NCBI GenBank assembly: GCA_903853895.1 | Contig: CAINUX010000037.1 | Span: 1 to 45,855, forward strand | Direction of reading: 5' to 3' | Source: an uncultured beta proteobacterium | Lineage (GTDB): Bacteria; Pseudomonadota; Gammaproteobacteria; Burkholderiales; Burkholderiaceae_C | DNA: 45,855 nucleotides | Shown: positions 24,657 through 33,396 of the stretch, piece after piece | Position numbering within the stretch: the stretch's first letter is position 1 | Layout: the number at the start of each line of letters is the position of its first letter | Made by a program: the position numbers and the translations under genes | The notes under the pieces: model-generated | The model's database searches: none | What the model was told of the DNA's origin: nothing | What the model saw: the letters and a program-made list of their open reading frames with translations, nothing else

Positions 24657-24989
24657 ATGCCCACCAACCGACCCCGCAATGCCACTGGCGATTCCTTCTT
24701 TGCCTGGGATGGCGACACCCTGATCGTCAACATTCTGGGCAAGCCGTCGGCTACAAAGGACGCCATTGGCAAGCCCAAGGGCACGCAGCTCAAGGTCAGT
24801 GTCACCGCCGCGCCCAAGGATGGCAAGGCTACAGACTATATGGTGCGTTTTCTGGCGCCGCAGTTTGGCGTTGCCGTGTCCGACATCGAAGTGGTGTTTG
24901 GCCAGGAGAACGTGAACAAGCAGTTGCGCATCCACGCGCCCAAGAAGTTGCCGGCTGTGTTTTCACAGGCCGCGCTGGACCTGCAATAG
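24657..24989 (+). CDS. DUF167 (YggU-like) family protein
   Basis: 110 residues: a short domain with LIVNILGKPSATKDAIG, LKVSVTAAPKDGKATDYMVRFLA and the following helix, matching the DUF167 family of small cytosolic proteins of unknown function. Family members are near 100 residues, so it appears complete. It is divergent from the creatininase-like gene and followed by a possible terminator hairpin before dsbD. Confidence 0.8.
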   Translation: MPTNRPRNATGDSFFAWDGDTLIVNILGKPSATKDAIGKPKGTQLKVSVTAAPKDGKATDYMVRFLAPQFGVAVSDIEVVFGQENVNKQLRIHAPKKLPAVFSQAALDLQ

Positions 24990-25034
24990 CGCGGCTACCC
25001 ACCCGGCGCACGGTGCCACAATCGGGCCTTCTTC

Positions 25035-25064
25035 TTCCGCGGATCGCTCCGCAGCGGAACTTTT
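25035..25064 (+). terminator. possible Rho-independent terminator
   Basis: TTCCGC (25035-25040) can pair with GCGGAA (25054-25059), followed by CTTTT. A nested alternative pairs GCGGA (25039-25043) with TCCGC (25048-25052). The T-run is short, so termination would be weak. Confidence 0.35.
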
Positions 25065-25090
25065 AGGGAGCCACCGGCTCACAATTTGTA

Positions 25091-27367
25091 ATGACCCACG
25101 CACTACAGACCCCACGGCGCCAACAGACCGCCCCGCAAACGCATTCCATCCCACTTCGAGTTGCTATTTTTTTAATAGCTTCGTGCGCAATATTGACGGG
25201 GGCTAGAGCCCAGATTCTTTTAAAGAACTCCGCCCCGAACAGTGCTGTGACGGCGGTCGTTCAAACCGACCAGGTCCGCGCCGAGCTGGTGGCCCATGCG
25301 CCCGATGGCGTGGCCGCCGGCAAGACGGTGTGGTTGGGGCTGCAAATTCGGCACCAACCGCAGTGGCACACCTACTGGAAGAACCCCGGAGACTCCGGCC
25401 TACCTACCATTCTGCAATGGAGTCTGCCGGCGGGCGTGGCGGCCGGCGACATCGCCTGGCCGACACCGCACCGCATTGCCATCGGCAACCTGGCCAACTA
25501 CGGGTTTGACGGCACGGTACTGTTGCCGGTGCCCCTGACCGTCGACAAGTCTTTTCAGCCATCGGCCAGCGGCACGCTCGACATCCGCCTGAGCGCATCG
25601 TGGCTGGTCTGCCGCCAGGAATGCATCCCGCAGGAGGGCAACTTCGTCTTGCATGTACCGGTGCAGGGTTCCACCGCGTCCCATGGTGCCGATTTTGACG
25701 CAACGCGCACCGCCAGCCCCCAGGCTTTGGCCGGGTCCGCCCAGGCCAAGGTCTCCGGTGACGCCCTGATCCTGACGGTCAACGGTCTGCCCGCCAGCTG
25801 GAGCGGGCGCGCCCTGCAGGCGTTTCCGGAAACCCCCAATGTGACTGAGCCCGTCAGCTCGCCGCAGACCGCCGATGCGGTGGCCAGCAATGCCACCGCC
25901 CCCAAGCTGGGCACCCAGGCGTGGAACAACGGTGTGTGGACGGGGCATTTTCCGCTTTCCGCACAGCGCGAATCGGCGCACGACACGCTGCCCATGGTGC
26001 TGGCCTTGGGCGCACAGAGCCTGCGCACCGTGGCCGCCGTCAGTGGTGCCTGGCCCGCGCTGGGTGCATCCGGCGCACCGCAAGCTCTTCCAACCAGCCC
26101 CGCCAACGCAAGCGTCCCCGCGGCAGCCAGCACCGACACCGGCTGGGGCGCCTGGGGCCTGGCCCTGGTCGCCGCAGTTCTGGGCGGCCTGATCCTGAAT
26201 CTGATGCCCTGTGTGCTACCGGTGCTGGCCATCAAGGTGTTGGGCTTTGCCCGCCACAGCGAGCACAGCCGTGGGTCGCAACGCGCCCAGGGGCTGGCGT
26301 ACACGCTGGGTGTGGTGCTGTCCTTTGTGGCGCTGGGCGGCCTGATGCTGGGCCTGCGCGCCAGTGGCGAACAACTGGGCTGGGGCTTTCAACTGCAATC
26401 ACCGGCCGTAGTGGCGGTGCTGGCCACTTTATTCACGCTTCTGGGCCTGAACCTGGCAGGTCTGTTTGAAATCGGCAGCGTGCTGCCACACCAGCTGGCG
26501 TCCATGCAGGCCCGCCACCCGGTGGTGGATGCCTTTCTATCCGGCGTGCTGGCGGTGGCCGTTGCTTCTCCGTGCACGGCCCCTTTCATGGGCGCATCGC
26601 TGGGGTACGCCATCAGCCTACCGGCCGCGCAGGCACTAGGCATCTTCGCGGCTCTGGGGCTGGGACTGGCGCTGCCGTTTCTGGCCGCCGCCTGGGTACC
26701 CGCGGTCGGAAACTGGTTGCCCCGCCCCGGCGCCTGGATGGACACCATGCGGCGCTTTATGGCGTTCCCCATGCTGGCCACGGTAGTCTGGCTGGTCTGG
26801 GTGCTGGGCCATTTGAGCGGTGTGGATGGGGCCGGCGCCCTGCTGGCACTGCTGCTGACGCTGAGCCTTGTGGTCTGGTCGCTGAACCTGACCGGTACCA
26901 GTCGTACCGGTTTCGCTATTGTTTCAGTAGCGGCTCTGGCAGGTTTGACGGGGGCTATCGGCCCATTGGTCACACGCATGGAGGACATGGGCACGCTCTC
27001 GACCTCCAGTGCACCGAGCGGCACGGCGTCCGCCTGGCAGGCCTGGACACCCGGGCGGGTCGAGGCTGAGCTGGCCGCAGGCCATCCGGTGTTCGTCGAC
27101 TTCACTGCCGCCTGGTGCATCACCTGCCAGTACAACAAGAAAACCACACTGAGCAATGCCGACGTGTTAGCGGACATGCGCGCCCACCAGGTGACCTTGC
27201 TGCGCGCCGACTGGACGCGCCGTGACCCGGCCATCACCCTGGCTTTAGAACAGCTCGGGCGCAGCGGTGTGCCGGTCTACGTGCTGCACCAGGCCGGGCG
27301 GCCACCCGTGGTGTTTTCGGAAATTCTGGACAAACAGGAAGTGCGTGCAGCCATTGCCAAGCTTTAG
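25091..27367 (+). CDS. dsbD: thiol:disulfide interchange protein DsbD (ScsB-like)
   Basis: 758 residues. A signal peptide (hydrophobic core 24-35, cleavage near ARA40-Gln41), a periplasmic DsbD N-terminal-type domain (about 55-330, opening with WHTYWKNPGDSGLP), a membrane domain with NLMPCVLPVLAIKVLGFARH and ASPCTAPFMGASLGYAI carrying the two redox cysteines, and a C-terminal thioredoxin domain with Cys676 and Cys679 in AAWCITCQ. DsbD passes electrons from cytoplasmic thioredoxin to periplasmic targets and supports cytochrome c assembly, fitting the many c-type cytochromes in the window. Two dispersed repeat copies lie inside the gene, one encoding the signal peptide core and one a late membrane helix (about 609-626). 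Confidence 0.93.
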   Translation: MTHALQTPRRQQTAPQTHSIPLRVAIFLIASCAILTGARAQILLKNSAPNSAVTAVVQTDQVRAELVAHAPDGVAAGKTVWLGLQIRHQPQWHTYWKNPGDSGLPTILQWSLPAGVAAGDIAWPTPHRIAIGNLANYGFDGTVLLPVPLTVDKSFQPSASGTLDIRLSASWLVCRQECIPQEGNFVLHVPVQGSTASHGADFDATRTASPQALAGSAQAKVSGDALILTVNGLPASWSGRALQAFPETPNVTEPVSSPQTADAVASNATAPKLGTQAWNNGVWTGHFPLSAQRESAHDTLPMVLALGAQSLRTVAAVSGAWPALGASGAPQALPTSPANASVPAAASTDTGWGAWGLALVAAVLGGLILNLMPCVLPVLAIKVLGFARHSEHSRGSQRAQGLAYTLGVVLSFVALGGLMLGLRASGEQLGWGFQLQSPAVVAVLATLFTLLGLNLAGLFEIGSVLPHQLASMQARHPVVDAFLSGVLAVAVASPCTAPFMGASLGYAISLPAAQALGIFAALGLGLALPFLAAAWVPAVGNWLPRPGAWMDTMRRFMAFPMLATVVWLVWVLGHLSGVDGAGALLALLLTLSLVVWSLNLTGTSRTGFAIVSVAALAGLTGAIGPLVTRMEDMGTLSTSSAPSGTASAWQAWTPGRVEAELAAGHPVFVDFTAAWCITCQYNKKTTLSNADVLADMRAHQVTLLRADWTRRDPAITLALEQLGRSGVPVYVLHQAGRPPVVFSEILDKQEVRAAIAKL
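25161..25220 (+). repeat. dispersed repeat copy 5, encoding the DsbD signal peptide
   Basis: GCTA, nine bases, TAGC, 18 bases, GGGGGCTA, then GAGCCCAGATT. The first part is a perfect hairpin (GCTATT and AATAGC around TTTTT); the last part holds GGGCT and AGCCC facing each other. It is read in the frame that starts at the GCT and encodes the hydrophobic core and AxA-type cleavage site of the DsbD signal peptide. Confidence 0.8.
26913..26968 (+). repeat. dispersed repeat copy 6, encoding a DsbD membrane helix
   Basis: GCTA, nine bases, TAGC, 18 bases, GGGGGCTA, then TCGGCCCATT. It encodes about residues 609-626 of DsbD in the same reading frame relative to the repeat as the copy at 25161. The product is hydrophobic and forms the last membrane helix before the thioredoxin domain. 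Confidence 0.75.
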
Positions 27368-27397
27368 CTTTGCATCACACCGTTCGTTGAATTGCAC

Positions 27398-27814
27398 ATG
27401 CCCCCTGATTCCAACCCCCAAACCGACATCGCCTTCATCCTGGCGCATTGCCGCACGGTCGCCGTGGTCGGCCTGTCCCCCAAGCCGTACCGTGACAGCT
27501 ACCGGGTGGCGCAGTACATGCAAACGCATGGCTGGCGCATCGTGCCCATCAACCCCAATGCCAGCAGCATCCTGGGCGAAACCGCCTACGCCACCCTGGC
27601 GGATGCGGCCCGCCACCACCCGATTGATTTGGTCAACGTGTTTCGCAACAGCGACGACGTGCCCCCGGTGGTCACTGACTCCATAGCCATCGGCGCCAAA
27701 GCCATCTGGATGCAAATGGGCATCAATCATGACAGCGCTGCCGGACAGGCCCGCGCCGCCGGGCTGCGGGTGGTGCAGGACAAGTGCCTGATGGTGGAGC
27801 ACCGCCGGAGCTAG
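27398..27814 (+). CDS. CoA-binding domain protein (YccU-like)
   Basis: 138 residues with one Rossmann-type CoA-binding domain: [34 protein letters not shown] (two adjoining strands and helix, near residues 20-55), then [16 protein letters not shown] and [14 protein letters not shown]. These stand-alone domains are widespread; the ligand is CoA or a related nucleotide and the role is unclear. It lies 30 bases past dsbD. The ATG at 27398 is preferred over an in-frame TTG two codons earlier. Confidence 0.85.
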   Translation: MPPDSNPQTDIAFILAHCRTVAVVGLSPKPYRDSYRVAQYMQTHGWRIVPINPNASSILGETAYATLADAARHHPIDLVNVFRNSDDVPPVVTDSIAIGAKAIWMQMGINHDSAAGQARAAGLRVVQDKCLMVEHRRS

Positions 27815-27855
27815 CCCCCCCGCTTACCCACGTCGTGTGCTGCGACAATAGGGGG

Positions 27856-29061
27856 ATGAACGCACCGCACACCACCCCCGGCACGCCTGCTGCCCAAGAC
27901 GCCACTTTCGCCAACCACCAGAACGCGTCTTTCCTGCAGGCCTGCCTGCGCCAAGCGACCGACCACACACCGATGTGGCTGATGCGCCAGGCCGGACGCT
28001 ATTTGCCCGAATACCTCGCCACACGTATCAAGGCCGGCAACAGTTTCATGGGGCTGGCGACCAACGTGGAGTACGCCACCGAAGTCACGTTGCAGCCGTT
28101 GGACCGCTACCCGTTGGACGCGGCCATTTTGTTCAGCGACATCCTGACCGTGCCCGATGCCATGGGCCTTGGTTTGAGCTTTGGCGCGGGCGAGGGCCCA
28201 CGCTTTGCCACTCCGGTGCGCGATGAAGCAGCGGTGGCGGCGCTGGCCGTGCCGGACATGGACAAACTGCGCTACGTGTTCGACGCAGTAACCTCCATCC
28301 GCAAGGCGCTGACCCAGCCCGACGGCAAGTCCCGCGTGCCACTGATCGGGTTTTCGGGCAGCCCCTGGACGCTGGCCTGCTACATGGTCGAAGGCGCCGG
28401 CTCCAGCGACTACCGGCTGATCAAAACCATGCTCTACAGCCGCCCGGATCTGATGCACCGCATTCTGGCCATCAACGCCGACTCCGTGGCCACCTACCTG
28501 AACGCCCAGATCGATGCCGGCGCCCAGGCCGTGATGATTTTTGACAGCTGGGGCGGCGTGCTGGCCGACGGCGCGTTCCAGCAGTTCAGCCTGGCCTACA
28601 CCGCGCGCGTGCTGGCCCAGCTCAAAAAGACCCACACCGATGCCGCGGGCAACACCATTCGCATTCCGCGCATCGTGTTCACCAAGGGCGGTGGCCTGTG
28701 GTTGCAGGAAATGGCGGCGCTGGACTGCGAGGTGCTGGGCCTGGACTGGACTGTAAATCTCGGCAAGGCCCGCGCGTTGGTGGGTGGCGCTGAATATGCG
28801 TCAGGCGTGAACGGTCCCGGCAAAGCCCTGCAGGGAAACATCGACCCCAATGTGCTGTTTGCCCCACCTGCACACATCGCCACCGAAGTGGCCCGCGTAC
28901 TCGACAGCTTTGGCAAGCCCTACCAGGGCACGGGCACCGGCCCCACCCATATCTTTAACTTGGGCCACGGCATCAGCCAGTACACACCGCCCGAGCATGT
29001 GGCGGCGCTGGTCGAGGCCGTGCATAGCCATTCCCGCGCCATGCGGGCCCGCGGCGCCTAA
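27856..29061 (+). CDS. hemE: uroporphyrinogen decarboxylase
   Basis: 401-residue enzyme of haem biosynthesis that removes four carboxyl groups from uroporphyrinogen III to give coproporphyrinogen III in the cytoplasm. Family marks are clear: [15 protein letters not shown] at the active-site entrance, [36 protein letters not shown], and the C-terminal [16 protein letters not shown]. The usual bacterial length is about 350, and the excess is an unconserved N-terminal extension and one loop. GGGGG precedes the ATG, and an extended -10-like TGCGACAAT lies just upstream, so it may have its own promoter. Confidence 0.97.
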   Translation: MNAPHTTPGTPAAQDATFANHQNASFLQACLRQATDHTPMWLMRQAGRYLPEYLATRIKAGNSFMGLATNVEYATEVTLQPLDRYPLDAAILFSDILTVPDAMGLGLSFGAGEGPRFATPVRDEAAVAALAVPDMDKLRYVFDAVTSIRKALTQPDGKSRVPLIGFSGSPWTLACYMVEGAGSSDYRLIKTMLYSRPDLMHRILAINADSVATYLNAQIDAGAQAVMIFDSWGGVLADGAFQQFSLAYTARVLAQLKKTHTDAAGNTIRIPRIVFTKGGGLWLQEMAALDCEVLGLDWTVNLGKARALVGGAEYASGVNGPGKALQGNIDPNVLFAPPAHIATEVARVLDSFGKPYQGTGTGPTHIFNLGHGISQYTPPEHVAALVEAVHSHSRAMRARGA

Positions 29062-29098
29062 CACTTTTTGGACCGGAATTTGACGCATGGTGTTTCAC

Positions 29099-29107
29099 TT
29101 ATGCACA
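29099..29107 (+). promoter_or_regulatory. DnaA box candidate
   Basis: TTATGCACA matches the DnaA box consensus TTATNCACA exactly. It lies 38 bases after the hemE stop codon. Confidence 0.45.
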
Positions 29108-29230
29108 AAAACAGGGAAGCTCCTTCTGTCTGGGCCTTTGTGGCAGCGATCGGCGCTATGAATCCCATAGCGTCTGTAAGTCGTTGATTCATAAGGATTT
29201 CAAACTTTGCTTTTTTTGTGGGCATTCCAG

Positions 29231-29257
29231 CCAAAGCCTTGATTTTCAAGGCTTTGG
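29231..29257 (+). repeat. perfect 12-bp hairpin between hemE and priA
   Basis: CCAAAGCCTTGA (29231-29242) is followed by TTT and its exact reverse complement (29246-29257). No T-run follows on the right, so it is not a canonical terminator for hemE; on the reverse strand a run of seven A/T pairs lies 14-21 bases beyond the stem. It might stabilise the hemE transcript end or act as a DNA structure. Confidence 0.6.
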
Positions 29258-29285
29258 CGCTCCCCAAGACAAGATATCAACAAAG

Positions 29286-29294
29286 TTATCCACA
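29286..29294 (+). promoter_or_regulatory. DnaA box candidate (perfect)
   Basis: TTATCCACA, the strongest form of the DnaA box, with an A-rich left side (CAACAAAG) and GAAACAC on the right. It lies 131 bases before the priA start. Confidence 0.55.
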
Positions 29295-29424
29295 GAAACA
29301 CTGAGTTGATCTCAAAGTCCATTCAAATCAAGCACTTAGCAATACTTTCGCAAGTCAACATCAACAAATTCGCCCAAGTTGCCGTTTGCTCTGCAAGCTG
29401 CACAGTAGCCCCCATCGATCCTCC

Positions 29425-31677
29425 ATGACCCACTGGCTTTGTGTACTGGTTCAAACCCCGGCCCATGCCACCCTGGGGTCGGTACTCAGCTATCGAAGTG
29501 AGTCGGCACTACCGAGCGGAACGCTGGTGCGTGTGCCACTGGGCCAGCGCGAAACACTGGGCGTGGTGTGGGATGCTGATGCCGCTCAGGCGACTGGCGA
29601 GTTCGACCCGGCGAAAGTACGCTCGGTGGCCGGTGCATTGGAAGGCATTGCCCCCCTCAGCCCGCAGTGGCAACAACTGGTTACATTTGCCGCCCAGTAT
29701 TACCAGCGCTCGATTGGCGAAGTGGCCCTGGCGGCATTGCCACCGCAGCTGCGCGAGCTGTCACCAATCCAAGTGCAGCGCCGCCTGGCACGCAGCAAGA
29801 ACCCCAAGCCCCCGCCGGTTGAAAGCGGCAACCCCGGCGCGACTGGCTCCAGCCAATCGCAAGGCCGGCTCCCACCAGCACTGAGCCACGAACAAGCAGC
29901 AGTGGTTGCCCAGGTCGAGTCACACGCCGGACCCTTTCTGCTGTTTGGCGCCACCGGCAGCGGCAAGACCGAGGTCTACCTGCATTGCGTGCAAACCCTG
30001 CTGGCCAGCGATGCACACTCCCAGGCACTGGTCATGGTGCCGGAGATCAACCTCACCCCGCAGTTGGAGGCACGCTTCAAGGCGCGTTTTGCCCCCCTCT
30101 ACGGCGACGATGCCGTGGTGTCGCTGCACAGTGGCATGACCAACCCACAGCGCTTGCGCAGCTGGCTCAGTGCGCACAGCGGCAGCGCGCGCATCGTACT
30201 GGGCACACGCATGGCGGTTTTTGCCTCCATGCCGCAGCTGCGCCTGATCGTCGTCGACGAAGAGCACGACCCCAGCTACAAGAGCAGCGAGGGCGCGCGC
30301 TACTCAGCCCGTGACCTGGCCGTCTACCGGGGCCGCCTGGAGGGCGCCAAGGTGCTGCTGGGCTCGGCCACACCGTCGCTGGAGAGCTGGCACCACAGCC
30401 GCCCCGCAAAAGAGGGTGGGCGCTACCTGCGCCTGAACATGCCCAGCCGCATTGGCACACCGGCGCTGGACGAACAAGAAATTGCTGCCAAAACGCCAAC
30501 GGCGCAACAGGTCACGCGCACCGCCGCCGGCACTCCCGACGGCCTGCCGCTGGTGCGCCGGGTGGACATGAACCACCAGCACCGCCATGCGGTGTTCTCG
30601 ATTCCCTTGCTCGAAGCCATCAAGGAGCGCGTGGCCCGCGGCGAGCAGAGCATGGTTTTCCTGAACCGGCGCGGCTATGCGCCGGTGCTACATTGCACCG
30701 AGTGCGACTGGAAAAGCGAGTGCCCACACTGCAGTGCGTTCCGGGTTTTTCACAAGATTGACCGGACGCTGCGCTGCCACCACTGCGGCTTCACCGAGCG
30801 CGTGCCGCGCGCCTGCCCGACCTGCGGCAACCCCGACATCGCACCGTTGGGGCGCGGCACCGAGCGTCTGGAAGAGCACCTGGCCGAGCTGCTGGCCGAT
30901 ATACGCAGACCCGGCACGGTCAACGAAGCTTTTCCCGACGGCGAGCCAGTGCGGGTGGCCCGCATCGACGCCGACACTACGCGCCTTAAAGGCGAGTTGC
31001 AGAGCCAATTGGCTGCGGTGCACGCAGGAGATGTGGACGTGCTGGTGGGCACACAAATGATTGCCAAGGGCCACGACTTTCGCCGCATCACACTGGTGGC
31101 GGCCGTCAACCCAGACGGAGCGCTGTTCTCCAGCGACTTCCGAGCCTCCGAGCGGCTCTTCAGCCTGCTGATGCAGGCTGCCGGCCGCTCCGGGCGCGAC
31201 GCCGCATTAGGCGAACACAGTGAAGTGTGGATTCAAACCTTTCAGCCCGCCCACCCCTTGTACGCGGCCCTCAAACGCCACGACTATCCGGCCTTTGCCG
31301 CCGCACAGCTGCAGGAACGTGCGCAGGCCGGGCTACCGCCGTTCACCGCCCAGGCGCTGGTTCGCGCCGAAGCCCGCACCCAGGACATCGCCCAAGGCTT
31401 TCTGAATGCTGCCAGCCTGGCCGTCCAGACCGACATGGCCCAGTGGGAAGGTTGGGCGCCGGTGCTATCCCAGATCACGCTCTTCCCGGCCGTCCCCATG
31501 AGTATCCAGCGGGTGGCCAATATCGAGCGCGCCCAGATGCTGGTGGAAAGTCCGTCGCGCGCCGCCCTGCAACAGTTTTTGAGCGCCTGGCAAGCGGTGT
31601 TGCATGCCACCCGACAGCAGCCCGTGGGCAAGGGCCTGATCCGCTGGGCCGTGGACGTCGATCCGCTGGCGATCTAG
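29425..31677 (+). CDS. priA: primosomal protein N', replication restart helicase PriA
   Basis: 750 residues. An N-terminal DNA-binding domain (WLCVLVQTPAHATLGSVLSY) is followed by a superfamily 2 helicase core with Walker A GATGSGKTE and a DEEH box in VDEEHDPSYK. Next come the zinc-binding cysteines (CTECDWKSECPHC and CHHCGF, CPTCGNPD), then the second helicase lobe with VLVGTQMIAKGHDF and QAAGRSGR. PriA recognises stalled forks and reloads the replicative helicase. The ATG at 29425 matches the family N-terminus; 13 codons upstream are an unsupported extension. The 3' end overlaps the convergent kinase gene by four bases. Confidence 0.96.
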   Translation: MTHWLCVLVQTPAHATLGSVLSYRSESALPSGTLVRVPLGQRETLGVVWDADAAQATGEFDPAKVRSVAGALEGIAPLSPQWQQLVTFAAQYYQRSIGEVALAALPPQLRELSPIQVQRRLARSKNPKPPPVESGNPGATGSSQSQGRLPPALSHEQAAVVAQVESHAGPFLLFGATGSGKTEVYLHCVQTLLASDAHSQALVMVPEINLTPQLEARFKARFAPLYGDDAVVSLHSGMTNPQRLRSWLSAHSGSARIVLGTRMAVFASMPQLRLIVVDEEHDPSYKSSEGARYSARDLAVYRGRLEGAKVLLGSATPSLESWHHSRPAKEGGRYLRLNMPSRIGTPALDEQEIAAKTPTAQQVTRTAAGTPDGLPLVRRVDMNHQHRHAVFSIPLLEAIKERVARGEQSMVFLNRRGYAPVLHCTECDWKSECPHCSAFRVFHKIDRTLRCHHCGFTERVPRACPTCGNPDIAPLGRGTERLEEHLAELLADIRRPGTVNEAFPDGEPVRVARIDADTTRLKGELQSQLAAVHAGDVDVLVGTQMIAKGHDFRRITLVAAVNPDGALFSSDFRASERLFSLLMQAAGRSGRDAALGEHSEVWIQTFQPAHPLYAALKRHDYPAFAAAQLQERAQAGLPPFTAQALVRAEARTQDIAQGFLNAASLAVQTDMAQWEGWAPVLSQITLFPAVPMSIQRVANIERAQMLVESPSRAALQQFLSAWQAVLHATRQQPVGKGLIRWAVDVDPLAI

Positions 31678-33242
31678 CCCCCCAGGACCCTCGGAAACAC
31701 CACACGGATACGGCTGCCCTCACCCGGCGCACTGTGCACCGAGATCTGCCCACCCAGGATACGGGTCACGATGCCATGGACGATGTTCATGCCCAGGCCG
31801 GTACCACCGCGCCCCATCTTGGTCGTGAAGAAAGGATCGAAGATGCGGGCCCGCACGGCGTCGTCCATGCCCACGCCGTCATCGGCCACGACCAGTTCCA
31901 CCGTATCGGCGTCCACTGCGGCGATGGTCACGGAAATGCGCCCGGTGGCGCCCTTTTCAAACGCATGGATCGTGGCATTCATCACCAGGTTGGTCAGAAC
32001 CTGCCCATAGCGCCCGGGGAAGCTGTCGCACACCAGATCGGCGCAGAGGATTTTTTTCACCTCACAACCCGACTTGCGGAGGGTGGGTTGCAGCATATTG
32101 AGAATCTCGGTGGTCACCTCGGCCAGGTCAAACTCACGCCGCTGATCACTGGTTTGGTCCACCGCCACCTGCTTGAAGTCAGAAATCAGATGCGCGGCCC
32201 GCTGCAAATTGCTCATCGACAGCGCAAGGCCCTCGTCCGCCCGTTCGATGAACTGGTTCATGCTGGAGCGCCGCATAGACCCAGTCGCCAGCTCAAGCTT
32301 GAGGTCCGACAGATCGGACTGGAGGGTGGACGCAACCGTCAATGCATTGCCGATGGGTGTATTGAGCTCATGGGCTACACCCGCCACAACACGCCCCAGG
32401 GACGCCAGTTTTTCGGTCTGGATGATCTCTTCCTGTGCGCGCTCCAGTGTGAGCAAGGTTCGCTCCAGCGACTCCGTGCGCTCGGCCACGCGCTGCTCCA
32501 GGTGTTCGTTGGCGTCCGTCAGCTCCTGGTTGCGGCTCTCCAGCTGGGCAATCAGGTGCAAGAGCGCCAAGCGGGTAGCCTCCAGACTGTCGGCCAATGC
32601 GCCCACCTCGTCCCGGAACACGTGCCGGATGGGAACATCAAGCTGGCCCTTTTCGATGCGCCCGGAGGCCTCCACCAGTTCTTCCAGTGGCCGCACCAAT
32701 CGCCAGTGCATGAGCAACAAAATAACGATCAGGGCACCCGCCGAAATTTGCGCGCCGTGCTTCAGGTATTGCATGCGCACCTCGGTGACTTTGCGCAAAT
32801 AGCCCGCGGTGGACATCTGGATCGTGAGCTTTCCCACCATGGTCTTGTTACGCTCGACCACGTGGGTCGTAGCATCGACCATGCTTGCATTTTCCGCCGC
32901 GCGCTTGCGGGTGGCAAACGGGGTGCCTTTGTCGTCCCAGATGTCAATGGACACCACGTCCGGATTGACAAAGGCCGCTTCCATGATGGAGTTGGCCTGT
33001 TCCGCCTCAAACTGCCACAAGGGTTCGCGCAATGCCAAGGCAGTCAAGGCGCCCAGGTGGTCCATTTCGGTATGAATCTGTGCGATATGCTGTTCGCGCA
33101 AATCGGACGTTTGCTCCACATAGGACAAAAAGGAAGCCAGCAAAACCCCCCCCACCACCGTCAATGCGATGGCCACCCGCAAAGAGTGGACGCGAAGCCA
33201 AAGCTTGCGATAACGATCGAACGATGACCCAGAGTTCGGCAT
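31674..33242 (-). CDS. membrane sensor histidine kinase
   Basis: 522 residues. Membrane helix 1 lies near 22-45, a periplasmic domain of about 120 residues follows, then helix 2 (GALIVILLLMHWRLV), a HAMP domain, a long coiled coil (about 225-275) and the kinase core: LASLGRVVAGVAHELNTPIGNAL with the phosphoacceptor histidine, NLVMNATIHAFE, ADDGVGMDD and GRGGTGLGMNIVHGIV. No response regulator gene is adjacent. It is divergent from a periplasmic binding protein gene, which may supply a ligand signal. The ATG at 33242 is chosen over an in-frame TTG at 33275. Confidence 0.88.
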   Translation of the reverse strand: MPNSGSSFDRYRKLWLRVHSLRVAIALTVVGGVLLASFLSYVEQTSDLREQHIAQIHTEMDHLGALTALALREPLWQFEAEQANSIMEAAFVNPDVVSIDIWDDKGTPFATRKRAAENASMVDATTHVVERNKTMVGKLTIQMSTAGYLRKVTEVRMQYLKHGAQISAGALIVILLLMHWRLVRPLEELVEASGRIEKGQLDVPIRHVFRDEVGALADSLEATRLALLHLIAQLESRNQELTDANEHLEQRVAERTESLERTLLTLERAQEEIIQTEKLASLGRVVAGVAHELNTPIGNALTVASTLQSDLSDLKLELATGSMRRSSMNQFIERADEGLALSMSNLQRAAHLISDFKQVAVDQTSDQRREFDLAEVTTEILNMLQPTLRKSGCEVKKILCADLVCDSFPGRYGQVLTNLVMNATIHAFEKGATGRISVTIAAVDADTVELVVADDGVGMDDAVRARIFDPFFTTKMGRGGTGLGMNIVHGIVTRILGGQISVHSAPGEGSRIRVVFPRVLGG

Positions 33243-33347
33243 AGTGGAGTAGTGGTTTGCGCCACTGTAACGCAAAGCGAAACCGAAGACCTGCGCATCT
33301 ATCAGGACGCAAGGGGGTTGGACTGAAGTGGCTCAAACCCTCTGGAC

Positions 33348-33376
33348 TTGCAGGAACCACAGCGAATACATACTAT
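33348..33376 (+). promoter_or_regulatory. sigma-70-like promoter of the binding protein gene
   Basis: TTGCAG (33348-33353) and TACTAT (33371-33376) are separated by exactly 17 bases and stand about 20 bases before the ATG at 33397, with GGAGG between. It is one of the better promoter matches in the window. Confidence 0.55.
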
Positions 33377-33396
33377 GTGCACTGGAGGCTTCCTTG

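Larger units (their letters stand above)
29062..29424. other. AT-rich gene-free stretch between hemE and priA
   Basis: About 360 bases clearly richer in A and T than the flanking genes. It contains two DnaA-box-like 9-mers in the same orientation and a perfect hairpin, all listed separately. Short frames on both strands lack binding sites and family resemblance. The promoter of priA should lie in its right part. Confidence 0.6.

Noticed and set aside
27811-27856. A reverse-oriented repeat copy at TAGCCCCC before hemE
   Set aside because: After 18 bases only a partial GCTG...ATAG match is seen, shifted by one base; TGCGACAAT there is better explained as an extended -10 element.
29101-29187. 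A 28-codon forward frame starting ATGCACAAAAACAGG after hemE
   Set aside because: No ribosome binding site, no recognisable product, and it overlaps a DnaA-box-like site in an AT-rich gap where short frames are expected.
31227-33227. A forward frame of about 660 codons antisense to the sensor kinase
   Set aside because: The opposite strand carries a complete, well-ordered histidine kinase; the forward product has shadow-like composition.
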